Shown piece by piece: positions 16,006 through 24,026 of a stretch of 36,407 nucleotides of DNA. The position numbers and the translations under genes are program-made. The notes under the pieces are model-generated. The model did no database searches. It was not told the DNA's origin and worked only from the letters and a program-made list of their open reading frames with translations. Each line of letters begins with the position of its first letter. The stretch's first letter is position 1. Origin of the DNA: an uncultured Veillonella sp. (lineage in GTDB: Bacteria > Bacillota > Negativicutes > Veillonellales > Veillonellaceae); contig USQK01000007.1 in assembly GCA_900556785.1 (NCBI GenBank), positions 1-36,407 of the forward strand, given 5' to 3'.

Positions 16006-17910
16006 CTAAATATCTGCTACTTTACTAGCTCTACGAACGCGTTTCCTCATTGGTTTCTTCCGCGGATTGGTCACTGTTGTAGTAGAATGGCCTCCGCCTT
16101 TAACTACTTCCGCCAATCTATCCCAATCAGGATGGATTGAGTTCATACAAGCTAGGTTGTATACGCGTAAGTCCAAAGGTTCATTACGAACTCCTGCAGT
16201 AGGTTCCCATATCTCATGAATAACACCCTTACGTTTTACTTTCTTTTTGTGTTCTGAAATAATCCCCTTGAAGTACAGTTCATCGTACCCTCTTGTTCCT
16301 AAGAATTCTTCATCCAACGGAAAATGAAAGTACTTAGCACCAGGTTCATCAATGGCTAACCGGTTCATTACCTGTTGTTTCCCATCGTCAACACCTAGCA
16401 TTACAAGCGGAATCTTACTTCCTGAAGCTTTACCAATCTTATAATTTAACGGTATACCAGGTGTTCCGGCCGTACCTTTGATGGCAAATCGTTGCTTGCT
16501 GAAGTTCTTTTCACAATATTCATATACTTTTGACGTGTAGTGACCGCCTGAGTCGATAAAAGCACGCGCTACTTTAAGGCCTGTACCATTCTTAAATCGG
16601 TATACCTTATCAAGCACCGCATCAAGTGCATCCCATGTTGCTTTATTATCAGGCTGACCTAAGATAACGCCCTTACAGATGCCCCAACATTCTTCACCAT
16701 ATCCCCAACCGGTGATTTCATACTCTAACCGATTGTCTTGTGTATCGACAGCACCCGTTAGCAGTAATACACCATCAGGAAGGTCTGCGCCATATTTCTC
16801 ACGGCGCCTAATGAATTGCTGATAGTCTTCAAAGGCACCTTGTTGTGCATATGATTCACCGAAACGCGTATTCATGACTACCTTTTCACGTGTAGGGTCG
16901 CCTTTAGCCTCTAGCCATTCCCTCATGATGTCATTCCAGGTTAGCCAAGGTGAAGTAAATCCATTTACAAAAAAACTGCGTATGCCATTGTGCAACGCAG
17001 CCGGGTTTTTCGATATGTACTTTTGAGGAACTTTCCGCATTTCGTCTTCAGAAAATGTAGATCCACAATCAGGACATCGCCATTTCACATCGCTAACTAC
17101 AACAATCTTCCGACCTTTTGCGTCCTTATGTTCCTCTGTCTCACATTCCATCTCAGTATGTCGTATCAAATGGTACTCGCCACAATTCGGACATTCATGT
17201 TGCCATTCTTCTTGTGTTCCGGTTTGATACTCTACATCGATTCGTGAGCTACCTTCATTAGTTGGCGTAGAAAATAACCCCATCACCCTATTCCAGAATG
17301 TTGTCATACGTTTGGCAGCAAGGTCTACTGGGTCGCCTTCTGTGCCAGCGCTATCTGGGAAACGGTCTACTTCGTCCGCTAATAGCACACGTACAGGACG
17401 TGATGCCAATCCTGCTGGACTGTTCGCACCACACATGATAAGACGACCACCAGGGAATAACTTAGATAAGATTGTATTCTTTCCATCTCTTGTCTTGGCG
17501 CCGTCCTCTGATTTCGTTTCGTAGAATACTTGTGATAGTACTTTCGTATCACGGATCATCGGAGAAATACGAGACTTTGAATAATCTTGAGCCAATTCAA
17601 TAGTCGGTTGAATCATCATGACCGCACATGGATCGAGGTGAGCGTATCGCCCTAGGACATTATTCATTATGTCCGACTTTCCGACCTGTGACGCTGACTT
17701 AACAACTACTCGATTGATACCAGGTTGCGTGAAAGCATCCATTATCTCTTTTTGATATGGGGCTCTACTCGTTTTCCACCGCCCTGGTTCAGCAGAAAGG
17801 CCTTGTGATAGCATGCGATATTCGTCAGCCCATTGACTAACACTGGTTTTTGGTAGTGGTTTCAGGCCCATTTTAGAAACATATTGCCACAATTCCTTTG
17901 CCGTTTTCAT
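16006..17910 (-). CDS. A: Large terminase subunit (GpA-like)
   Basis: Packaging motor ATPase and nuclease (634 residues from ATG 17910). This start is used because AGGAGG (17917-17922) lies six bases upstream; an ATG at 17931 lacks a site. Visible: Walker-A-like KSASQVGKS (about 71-79), a Walker-B LLADEVDRF with DE at 179-180, two zinc-type CPNC and CPDC pairs (about 236 and 280), and a C-terminal nuclease part including GAVDTQDNRL and RAFIDSGGHY. It cuts and packages DNA with the Nu1-like small subunit encoded upstream. A terminator-like hairpin lies between the two genes. Confidence 0.95.
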   Translation of the reverse strand: MKTAKELWQYVSKMGLKPLPKTSVSQWADEYRMLSQGLSAEPGRWKTSRAPYQKEIMDAFTQPGINRVVVKSASQVGKSDIMNNVLGRYAHLDPCAVMMIQPTIELAQDYSKSRISPMIRDTKVLSQVFYETKSEDGAKTRDGKNTILSKLFPGGRLIMCGANSPAGLASRPVRVLLADEVDRFPDSAGTEGDPVDLAAKRMTTFWNRVMGLFSTPTNEGSSRIDVEYQTGTQEEWQHECPNCGEYHLIRHTEMECETEEHKDAKGRKIVVVSDVKWRCPDCGSTFSEDEMRKVPQKYISKNPAALHNGIRSFFVNGFTSPWLTWNDIMREWLEAKGDPTREKVVMNTRFGESYAQQGAFEDYQQFIRRREKYGADLPDGVLLLTGAVDTQDNRLEYEITGWGYGEECWGICKGVILGQPDNKATWDALDAVLDKVYRFKNGTGLKVARAFIDSGGHYTSKVYEYCEKNFSKQRFAIKGTAGTPGIPLNYKIGKASGSKIPLVMLGVDDGKQQVMNRLAIDEPGAKYFHFPLDEEFLGTRGYDELYFKGIISEHKKKVKRKGVIHEIWEPTAGVRNEPLDLRVYNLACMNSIHPDWDRLAEVVKGGGHSTTTVTNPRKKPMRKRVRRASKVADI

Positions 17911-17932
17911 GCTATCACCTCCTTTTTGCATT

Positions 17933-17957
17933 AAAAAAGCGCCTAATTTGGCGCTTT
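17933..17957 (-). terminator. Terminator-like hairpin between Nu1 and GpA genes
   Basis: An eight-pair stem (AAAGCGCC / GGCGCTTT, arms 17936-17943 and 17950-17957, six-base loop) is followed on the minus strand by a run of six T. It starts inside the end of the small terminase gene, whose stop falls in the hairpin, and lies upstream of the GpA start. It would attenuate transcription inside an essential operon. Confidence 0.75.
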
Positions 17958-18473
17958 ATCATCGTCTAATTCATCACTATCCATGAATAATGACGGCGTA
18001 TATTCACTTAATTCGGACAATTTGTCCTCAATTTCTTGTGTTAACAGGTTATATGCTTCCTCTTTTGTTATATTTTGTAACTGTGGTGCCAATTTAGTTG
18101 GCAATCCTAACAATTGTGTACGCAAATTGACAAGCATTTCTGTCATAACCTGTTCTACAGTATCTGCTGAGTACACCTCGCCGTTCATTTTGGCTAGTTT
18201 CAACTCAGCGATCTTGCGTTTTGCGCGTTCATTCTTGGCCTTTTCAACCTCGAATACCGCATCATCGGAACTACTTTCCTCTTCAGCAGAGGATTGTCCC
18301 TTATATTTGACATAATTGATAACGGATTTGATAACCAGAATATTATTCTTTTCATCGGTAGCTAAAACCCCTTCTTGGAGCAGTTGTGAAACACGTTGGC
18401 GCGAGAGTCCAAGTGCTTTTGCCAGGTTTGACTGCGAGGCCGTTGCCGTTTTCAAATCATCTGTAATTTTCAC
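17943..18473 (-). CDS. Nu1: Small terminase subunit (Nu1-like)
   Basis: DNA-recognition subunit of the terminase (176 residues). The N-terminus is a winged-helix HTH: SNLAKALGLSRQRVSQLLQEG (about residues 14-35), the same type as lambda Nu1. Residues about 60-95 carry an acidic-to-basic stretch (EVEKAKNERAKRKIAELK) that may dimerise or bind GpA, and the C-terminal part is helical. The first gene of the head block and upstream of GpA. GGAGG precedes the start. Confidence 0.85.
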   Translation of the reverse strand: MKITDDLKTATASQSNLAKALGLSRQRVSQLLQEGVLATDEKNNILVIKSVINYVKYKGQSSAEEESSSDDAVFEVEKAKNERAKRKIAELKLAKMNGEVYSADTVEQVMTEMLVNLRTQLLGLPTKLAPQLQNITKEEAYNLLTQEIEDKLSELSEYTPSLFMDSDELDDDKAPN

Positions 18474-18679
18474 TTATCAATCAGCCTCCTTTCATTACCT
18501 GTATCACTAGCAAGGTCATAAAAAAAATAAAATCTAGGCAATTTTTGGGGTCTCGGCCACCGCACGCTTTCAATTTTCCCCAGAAGAACCTACCAAAAAA
18601 AATTACTCAAAAATTCAACGAAACGTGTATTTTTTTAAATTTATTTTTTAATTATTTAGCGCGGGTACTGCCCCAAAAG
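18474..18679. other. Non-coding gap upstream of Nu1; candidate cos region
   Basis: About 206 bases with no gene. Most is A/T-rich but it contains two GC-rich islands, near 18546-18570 (GGGGTCTCGGCCACCGCACGC) and 18660-18674 (GCGGGTACTGCCCC), which stand out from the background. In lambda, cos lies just upstream of Nu1, so a packaging site is a reasonable expectation; the exact cut site cannot be read from the sequence. Confidence 0.4.
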
Positions 18680-18874
18680 CTATCTTAATACGCCTTTATT
18701 TTGTTTATATTTACCGCATTCCTTATGAACCTTTGCGGTTTTTGTCTTTACTAACGAATGTGATGGTGCATACGATTTGCACATGTGATCAATATGAATT
18801 CCATTAGCCTTGCACCAACCTTTTACATTATTGAGGCATCGCCTCTTTTCACAATACACATCTGTCAATCGCAT
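18680..18874 (-). CDS. Cys-rich small protein, DUF1540-like
   Basis: A 64-residue basic protein, first gene of the late block. Cysteines at about positions 8, 13, 22, 32 and 53 and the pattern C-x4-C-x2-N-x3-W-C-x-A-x2-I-H resemble DUF1540, a putative metal-binding family, though the match is loose. It has a GGAAG/AGGTG ribosome region. There is no membrane segment. Function unknown; possibly a late regulator or virion-associated protein (speculation). Confidence 0.65.
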   Translation of the reverse strand: MRLTDVYCEKRRCLNNVKGWCKANGIHIDHMCKSYAPSHSLVKTKTAKVHKECGKYKQNKGVLR

Positions 18875-18903
18875 TCACCTCGCTTCCTTAAAATTTGTAT
18901 GCA

Positions 18904-18940
18904 AAAAGACCACCTAACCATATGGATTAAGTGGTCTTTT
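18904..18940 (-). terminator. Intrinsic terminator in late leader
   Basis: A ten-pair stem (AAAAGACCAC at 18904-18913, GTGGTCTTTT at 18931-18940) with further pairing inside; on the minus strand it is followed by T5. It lies between the late promoter at about 19013-19057 and the first late gene, so it could be read as a leader terminator or as the end of the early operon. Confidence 0.75.
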
Positions 18941-19005
18941 GCTTTAGTGTTCTAGGTATTCACTGTGTCGTTGAGAGAGATAGTATTTGTTTCCCTATTA
19001 ACTCA

Positions 19006-19057
19006 CACTATCATTATAAACTGTCAAGAAGGACAGGTCTAGGACAGTTTTGGGACA
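19006..19057 (-). promoter_or_regulatory. Probable late promoter with three direct repeats
   Basis: On the minus strand TATAAT lies at 19018-19013 with TAGACC at 19041-19036 (17-base spacer, a weak -35). Three TGTCC copies start every 11 bases (plus-strand GGACA at 19031, 19042 and 19053), the nearest overlapping the spacer. Repeats at one helical turn overlapping a poor -35 are the layout of activator sites; the gene immediately upstream encodes an ArpU/RinA-like activator. Start of transcription estimated near 19006. Confidence 0.65.
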
Positions 19058-19062
19058 ATTTT

Positions 19063-19599
19063 TCAGGCTAGCTTTGTATTTAATCCAATAACGCCCCATA
19101 GCAATACAGATAACTCTTCAATCCCTCTAGCGATGTAACGTTTGATGGTACGAACATCTGGCTTTTCAGGAAATGATTCAGCAATCTCTTCTAAGGTTTC
19201 TCCATCAATATAATACCTGCGCATGCATTCACAATATTTGAATTGCTTGTCGCTACACTTCTCAGCATAGATATCGAGCATGTTATTTACATGTCGCATC
19301 ATCAATGCTGTTTTTTCTTTGCTTTTAACAATCGCATTCACTTTCACAATGCTCTTATCGTCAAACATATCAATCAACAGTTCATTGAGCCATATATCAT
19401 CGGCTTGTGTCGAATCCATGATAGCATTGTCTACATATGACTGTAACTGACTATAATGCTTTAATAGCTTGATCGTGTTGTGTCGAAGTTTACGACCTAG
19501 CTGTGCATTTTCTTGCTTGGCTAATTCATAGTAGGTTTTTGTGGCCACCTCAGTGGCCAACCTAGTGATTTTTTCAATTTCGTATTCATTCAAATACAT
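19063..19599 (-). CDS. ArpU/RinA-like late transcription activator
   Basis: Phage late-gene regulator (178 residues), last gene of the early operon and directly before the late promoter. The C-terminal third contains a sigma-region-4-like HTH: MRRYYIDGETLEEIAESFPE followed by VRTIKRYIARGIEELSVLLW (about 125-165), the usual ArpU/RinA arrangement. The N-terminal two thirds are helical and poorly conserved. It would turn on the late operon after replication starts, likely through the 11-bp repeats at 19031-19057 (inference). AGGGGG-type ribosome site just upstream. Confidence 0.78.
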   Translation of the reverse strand: MYLNEYEIEKITRLATEVATKTYYELAKQENAQLGRKLRHNTIKLLKHYSQLQSYVDNAIMDSTQADDIWLNELLIDMFDDKSIVKVNAIVKSKEKTALMMRHVNNMLDIYAEKCSDKQFKYCECMRRYYIDGETLEEIAESFPEKPDVRTIKRYIARGIEELSVLLWGVIGLNTKLA

Positions 19600-19671
19600 C
19601 TCCCCCTTTTAATTTGTAGTTTAGTCCGAATTGTGTTTATACCAACTTCGAAAGAAGTATCTAACTAAAAA

Positions 19672-20004
19672 TTAAATCATGTTCATTGCTTTCCATTCGC
19701 TTAACACAAATGTAGCAATACCATGTTTCTTGGCGTATTCATATTCGCCTTTACAACCTTGGCTAGTCTCCCAGCCATCACACAAGACCAGTACATCACA
19801 ATGATTGAGTAGGCCTAAACATATCCCTAAGCCAAATTGATATTGGTCTCCGGTTAAGTACATGAACCCATAATTATGGATAGGTGATACATAGTCATGT
19901 GTAATATCAACCATCACCAGTTCTTGCATGATTTCATCTATTTTTTCTTTATTGCTCTTCTTTCCACCATATGGATGAGCCACATATACTAGCTTTTTCT
20001 TCAT
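19672..20004 (-). CDS. DUF4406 nucleoside deoxyribosyltransferase-like protein
   Basis: A 110-residue protein of the DUF4406 family, related in fold to nucleoside 2-deoxyribosyltransferases. The recognisable parts are the N-terminal YVAHPYGGKKSNKEKIDEIM and the LCDGWETSQGCKGEYEYAKK segment (about 74-93) near the C-terminus. Such genes are common in phage replication operons; biochemical activity and substrate are not established. It follows RusA and precedes the late activator, with a 72-base gap before the latter. Confidence 0.8.
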   Translation of the reverse strand: MKKKLVYVAHPYGGKKSNKEKIDEIMQELVMVDITHDYVSPIHNYGFMYLTGDQYQFGLGICLGLLNHCDVLVLCDGWETSQGCKGEYEYAKKHGIATFVLSEWKAMNMI

Positions 20005-20029
20005 AATACCTCGCTTTAATTAACACTCT

Positions 20030-20428
20030 TTATAGGAATATACTCATACGTTCCGATATGTGCAGGATTACATAATTCTCTGTATCAGTTATAATTTCAT
20101 CTGCCATCGTGCCTATGAACTTTCTATTGTCATTTTCTAATACACCTGCCAATTGCAACCCATCAAGAATAAATTTCTTAGCGAACGCTACATTGTCAGG
20201 ATCATGCCTGGTCGATGAGTGCCATTCAAATAACAGGTCTACTTTACCCTTAACCGATTCTATCTGTTGTGATAAACATTGTTCTTTGACTTGCTCGGTG
20301 CATTTCTTTTTCATAGCAGCCGCCGCTATGGTCGAACCACGTTCACAATCAATGTACTCGTTCAAGGTAGGGAACCTATCATGGGTTTTCTTTCTAAATC
20401 GAAACTGACAACGTAGGATAATCTTCAT
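20030..20428 (-). CDS. rusA: RusA-like Holliday junction resolvase
   Basis: Resolves branched DNA intermediates during phage recombination (132 residues from ATG 20428). The motif HDPDNVAFAKKFILDGLQ (about 79-96) is the RusA active-site pattern with the catalytic Asp pair, followed by GVLENDN. The start at 20428 is preferred since it overlaps the stop of the helicase loader (ATGA) and GGGGAG lies upstream; a TTG at 20446 would add six residues. Confidence 0.83.
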   Translation of the reverse strand: MKIILRCQFRFRKKTHDRFPTLNEYIDCERGSTIAAAAMKKKCTEQVKEQCLSQQIESVKGKVDLLFEWHSSTRHDPDNVAFAKKFILDGLQLAGVLENDNRKFIGTMADEIITDTENYVILHISERMSIFL

Positions 20429-21150
20429 CGGTGTGAGTCTCCCCAAAATATGGCCTCTTCATAATCTTTGCCACGTAATCTATCAATCACTCGTTCGCTA
20501 TAATGGTCTTTTGTTTGGTCGTTATTATAATTAGTTGTCAGTATAACTGGCTTCATATCATGGTATCGGCCAATAATAATGCTTTCAACTTTTGTGTGCA
20601 CCCAATCAGATTTAGAATACTCCGCTCCAAAATCATCTAACAGCAACAGCGGAATATTCCTGAGCTTTTGTTCATAATTTAGAAATGCAACTCTATCACC
20701 CTTAGATAATGTGAGCATAATGTCCAATAGACTAGGCATAGAAATCATCATACAGCCCCGGTTTAGCGCTAGAACCTCTTTCAGAATACTAACTGCTATA
20801 GAAGTCTTTCCAGTGCCAGCAGGGCCCCTTAAAATCAATCCTTTGCCACTTTTAAGATTTGATTCTAGGTTATCCACATACTGTTTCACTACGGCATATG
20901 CTTCAGAATTCTCTTTAGGGAAGCTGCCATGTTTACGTAACCATCCGAAATCCATATCATAATATCGCCGAGGGATACCAACTGCAGCATAATTTCCATT
21001 GACATCACTCTTAATCACTACAGGCTTATCATACACAGGATAGAAAAACTCATCCTTTACCATGGACTCTCTCGTATTCTGCTTGCCAGTCGACTTCTTC
21101 CTTTTTTCGAGAAACGTTTCTAACATTTCCGTTATGTTTACTTGCTCCAA
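20425..21150 (-). CDS. DnaC-like replicative helicase loader
   Basis: AAA+ ATPase that loads the host DnaB helicase (241 residues). Walker A GPAGTGKT at residues 109-116, Walker B LLLLDDFG at 168-175, and a downstream sensor-type block with ILTTNYN; this matches DnaC/DnaI-type phage loaders. The start is a TTG (21150) about 11 bases behind AAGGAGG, which overlaps the replication initiator gene by about 100 bases; an in-frame ATG at 21063 is an alternative with a weak site. It partners the initiator encoded just upstream. Confidence 0.9.
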   Translation of the reverse strand: MEQVNITEMLETFLEKRKKSTGKQNTRESMVKDEFFYPVYDKPVVIKSDVNGNYAAVGIPRRYYDMDFGWLRKHGSFPKENSEAYAVVKQYVDNLESNLKSGKGLILRGPAGTGKTSIAVSILKEVLALNRGCMMISMPSLLDIMLTLSKGDRVAFLNYEQKLRNIPLLLLDDFGAEYSKSDWVHTKVESIIIGRYHDMKPVILTTNYNNDQTKDHYSERVIDRLRGKDYEEAIFWGDSHR

Positions 21151-21976
21151 AATCTTTTTGCACCTCCTTCTTTAGATTCCCTGCCGTGACAGTTTCAACA
21201 TACTTGATACTATTACCGCCATTATCAGCTGTGGTATTAATAGCAACAATAACTCGTTCCTTCCCATAAGACTCAACCAGATCATCTAACCGGTCTTTAA
21301 TGACAGGTGATACATCTCCGATTGCTTTCATGTACAAATCATAAATGGATTTATTTTTTACTTCATCATCGTCAAACATAGATAGAGGATTTTCATCTTC
21401 ACGCGCGCGCGTATCTCTCTCTATATTATTTTCTTTTCTTTTCTTTTCTTTTATTAGTTGATTTTGTTGAACATGTGTTAAATTTTGTTGAACATGTGTT
21501 AAATTTTGTTTTTTTGCTTTGCGAGACTCCGCACTTTTAAGTCCAGCCAACCTACGTTTTTCGCGGATAGTTTCCTCTTTTACCTTTTTAAATTCAAATC
21601 TTCGAATTAAGCTAGGTGACCAAAAATATTCGTCATCACAGTCCAATAATTCGTAGTCATGAATCAACAAATAAATTAACAAAAATGAACAAAATGAACA
21701 CATTGAATTTTGTTCCAACACGTGTTGATTTTTGTTGAACACTTGTTGAACACTTGTTAAAATTTGTTCGTTATTCATTTTTAATTCATTATCCAAAGCG
21801 ACGAATGTATATTTTTTTAGTGGCAATTTATAGTCATCTGCTGCGGCTAATTTTTCAATCAATATCCACCACCAAGCATATGAAATCATTCCTAATTCTG
21901 AAATCATAGCAGCAATTTTAGGATCATTACTCGCATTGATGTCATGACTAAAGTAGTATGATTGATTTTTCGCCAT
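21050..21976 (-). CDS. Replication initiator, DUF4373-like
   Basis: Phage replication initiator (about 308 residues from ATG 21976; a GTG at 21985 is an alternative start, overlapping the previous stop). The N-terminal half (FSHDINASNDPKIAAMISEL, then WWWILIEKLA) is the DUF4373 / Lin1244-like DNA-binding domain, and the middle holds a DNA-repeat region that encodes QNLTHVQQNLTHVQQ. The C-terminal part (LYMKAIGDVSPVIKDRLDDLV) resembles a DnaD-type domain. The iteron-like repeats within it suggest the origin lies inside the gene. Its loader is the next gene. Confidence 0.85.
   Translation of the reverse strand: MAKNQSYYFSHDINASNDPKIAAMISELGMISYAWWWILIEKLAAADDYKLPLKKYTFVALDNELKMNNEQILTSVQQVFNKNQHVLEQNSMCSFCSFLLIYLLIHDYELLDCDDEYFWSPSLIRRFEFKKVKEETIREKRRLAGLKSAESRKAKKQNLTHVQQNLTHVQQNQLIKEKKRKENNIERDTRAREDENPLSMFDDDEVKNKSIYDLYMKAIGDVSPVIKDRLDDLVESYGKERVIVAINTTADNGGNSIKYVETVTAGNLKKEVQKDFGASKHNGNVRNVSRKKEEVDWQAEYERVHGKG
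21429..21760. repeat. Iteron-like 21-bp repeats, candidate replication origin
   Basis: Two exact 21-base units (attttgttgaacatgtgtta-a) at 21461-21481 and 21482-21502, plus a partial third, and two related 21-base units at 21707-21727 and 21728-21748 with a half-unit to 21760. Cores are near-palindromic (AACATGTGTT, AACACGTGTT). A TTTTC-repeat tract (21429-21452) adjoins. All lie inside the initiator gene, as in lambda-type origins. Confidence 0.65.
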
Positions 21977-21981
21977 ATCTA

Positions 21982-22422
21982 TCACTCTTCACTGTCATTA
22001 AATAAATTGTCCTGGGCTCGACGTCCCATAATAAATTTCACGCATTCATCGATTAAGTCTTGAACAGAGATAGCGAATGTAGAGTCTGCATACTCAACAT
22101 TTAACCAATCCGTTTTGAATTTGAACTCGTTAGGAGTGTTCATATCAGACACGATACCTTCAACACCAACCTGGTGAATAAGGCCTTCAATGTCGCCATA
22201 CTTAAATTTGAATGTGTTTACCAAAAATGGAATTTTAAATTCTTCCAGAAATTCGAAGTTCTTCTTCACAATAGACTGCAGTTTACTAAATGCTTGCAGA
22301 AGTTCAGGACGTGGATCATCTTTGGATTTTAGAGTAAATACATCAGTAAGACCTGTGGCAGATGGTTTCTGATAGGCGATACTGATATCGTTATCTTTAA
22401 TTTGAATTGATTTAATAATCAT
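21982..22422 (-). CDS. Conserved phage protein, unknown
   Basis: A 146-residue protein I do not recognise. It contains an N-terminal strand-rich start (MIIKSIQIKDNDISIAYQKP), a helical middle (LQAFSKLQSIVKKNFEFLEE) and an acidic C-terminus that ends in NDSEE. There is no membrane segment, signal peptide or catalytic motif. It lies between the MBL-fold gene and the replication initiator, with which its stop overlaps (GTGA), so it is probably part of the replication or recombination set. Confidence 0.7.
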   Translation of the reverse strand: MIIKSIQIKDNDISIAYQKPSATGLTDVFTLKSKDDPRPELLQAFSKLQSIVKKNFEFLEEFKIPFLVNTFKFKYGDIEGLIHQVGVEGIVSDMNTPNEFKFKTDWLNVEYADSTFAISVQDLIDECVKFIMGRRAQDNLFNDSEE

Positions 22423-23141
22423 AAAGGACTCCTTTCTTGCTCAACGATTACTAATTTACCAGTAGCAGCTTGAACAGCTCGTTTGAATATTTCTGCATCT
22501 GAGTTGCTGTCAGATAAATGTAGTAGCCGTATGTCTTGACACTTAGTTAGGTCCATCGATTTGAGGAATTTAATAACGTTTTCTAGTGAAAAGTGAGATT
22601 GAATTAACCGTTCCATTCGCTTTCCATCTAAATAACCAGCTTCTACTTGTTGATTTAAGATTTCATAGGAATGGTTGCATTCAACCATGATATGAACAAC
22701 ATCTTTGAACGTATATCGGCAGTAATAGGTGTCGGTAATATATAAGAGTTTCTCTTCACCGTCAGAAATTAAAAATCCAACATTAGGAACATCATGTTCT
22801 AATTCAAAAGGCAAAATACTAAAATTGCCTATCGTAAATTGAACTTTAGGTGTAATGTAAATAGCTTTATGATTACCTGCCACATATAACGCATCTGCAG
22901 TATCTTTTAACATATATACACGATGGCCAAGCTTTAATAAATCGTGGACAGCTTTGCTATGATCTCCGTGTTCATGAGTGACTAATACCCCACATAGATG
23001 TAGAAAGTTAAATCGACAATACCGTTGAATTTCTTTAAAGGATAGCCCTGCATCCAGTAGCAGTTCATCACCATTGGTTGAAGTTTTGATTCGGTAGCAA
23101 TTCCCTTTGGAGCTGCTACCGAATGCTTGAATACTAATCAC
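22419..23141 (-). CDS. MBL-fold metallo-hydrolase
   Basis: Metallo-beta-lactamase-fold enzyme, YycJ/VicX-like (240 residues). The start MISIQAFGSSSKGN and the metal motif THEHGDHS (H56, H58, D60, H61) are clear; further ligands are expected near LELEHDVP and TDTYYC (about 112-137) and in the late LLHLSDSNSD block. In Firmicute phages such enzymes often stand next to recT and are thought to process DNA ends or nucleotides (inference, not shown). The start is 2 bases after the RecT stop. Confidence 0.85.
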   Translation of the reverse strand: MISIQAFGSSSKGNCYRIKTSTNGDELLLDAGLSFKEIQRYCRFNFLHLCGVLVTHEHGDHSKAVHDLLKLGHRVYMLKDTADALYVAGNHKAIYITPKVQFTIGNFSILPFELEHDVPNVGFLISDGEEKLLYITDTYYCRYTFKDVVHIMVECNHSYEILNQQVEAGYLDGKRMERLIQSHFSLENVIKFLKSMDLTKCQDIRLLHLSDSNSDAEIFKRAVQAATGKLVIVEQERSPL

Positions 23142-23143
23142 AA

Positions 23144-24016
23144 TTAATCACCAAACATATTAACTGCTTCGCCAGTTTCAGGATTAACAAACTCACTGGC
23201 AGGACCAGGTTCTATATCAATGGCTTCAGAATTTGCATTGTTAGCAATGGTTTCTGCCACATCTGATTGAACATCGATAGTTTCACCTTCAAAATCAGGG
23301 GTGAGTTCGCCATTATTATCACGAATGACGGCGCCATCTACAGAGATTGCATTAGCCATGCTCTGCATTTCTACTGATAGAATGCCATATTTACTTAACA
23401 AACGTTTGAGTACCGTTTTGATAGCCATTGCGTCAAAGTCAGTTTTCCAAAGGCCAAAACCCTTTTTGTATGTTTGAGAATACTTTACAGCGTGTGCTTC
23501 AGCGTCTTCTTTAGACATATATAAATACTTTTCAAAACCATTAATTAGTTTGAAATAAGCGATGTAGCCAACTACATTATCACCAGTTCGCTCGCCTAAT
23601 TCGAATTCGCCTGTAAGTTTGTTATGGTGTTTGATTTCACCTTCGTAAATTTCACTAGCATTAATGGTTTTATATTGACCTGTGCGCATGGCCAACTGGA
23701 TATACCCCTTATAACCCATTTGAAATTGAGCTTCATTAATTTTCTTTTTACTGTTGTAAAAAGGAACGATATAGGCAAACCCCAAGTTTTGATTAATTGG
23801 AAGATCTAAAGTCGCTGCCATCACACCTGCAGTAATAACTGTAGTAGGGTCTGCTTTTGATAAAAGTTCATTATTATTAGATACAGAAATCAAGCTGGAC
23901 ACAAAGGCCGCTGATTTTTTACCCAAAATTTCATTAAAACGTTTCTTTACCGACTCACTAGACACCATAGTTTTAAGCGATGGTGTTTGAGTTTGTGCTT
24001 TTGTTACTTCGCCCAT
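23144..24016 (-). CDS. recT: RecT single-strand annealing protein
   Basis: ssDNA annealing recombinase (290 residues). Diagnostic blocks are DLPINQNLGFAYIVPFY (about 72-88), FQMGYKGYIQLAMRTGQYK (about 98-116) and the VKRLLSKYGILS segment (about 206-217), as in lambda-Red-like RecT proteins. C-terminal part is acidic with no extra domain. A typical RecE exonuclease partner is not recognised; the adjoining SbcC-like ATPase and MBL-fold protein might supply the end-processing function. Confidence 0.92.
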   Translation of the reverse strand: MGEVTKAQTQTPSLKTMVSSESVKKRFNEILGKKSAAFVSSLISVSNNNELLSKADPTTVITAGVMAATLDLPINQNLGFAYIVPFYNSKKKINEAQFQMGYKGYIQLAMRTGQYKTINASEIYEGEIKHHNKLTGEFELGERTGDNVVGYIAYFKLINGFEKYLYMSKEDAEAHAVKYSQTYKKGFGLWKTDFDAMAIKTVLKRLLSKYGILSVEMQSMANAISVDGAVIRDNNGELTPDFEGETIDVQSDVAETIANNANSEAIDIEPGPASEFVNPETGEAVNMFGD

Positions 24017-24026
24017 TATGTACCTC

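Noticed and set aside
21461..21510. Tandem 21-bp repeats considered as a CRISPR array
   Set aside because: Repeats abut with no unique spacers and lie inside a coding frame; there are no cas genes.
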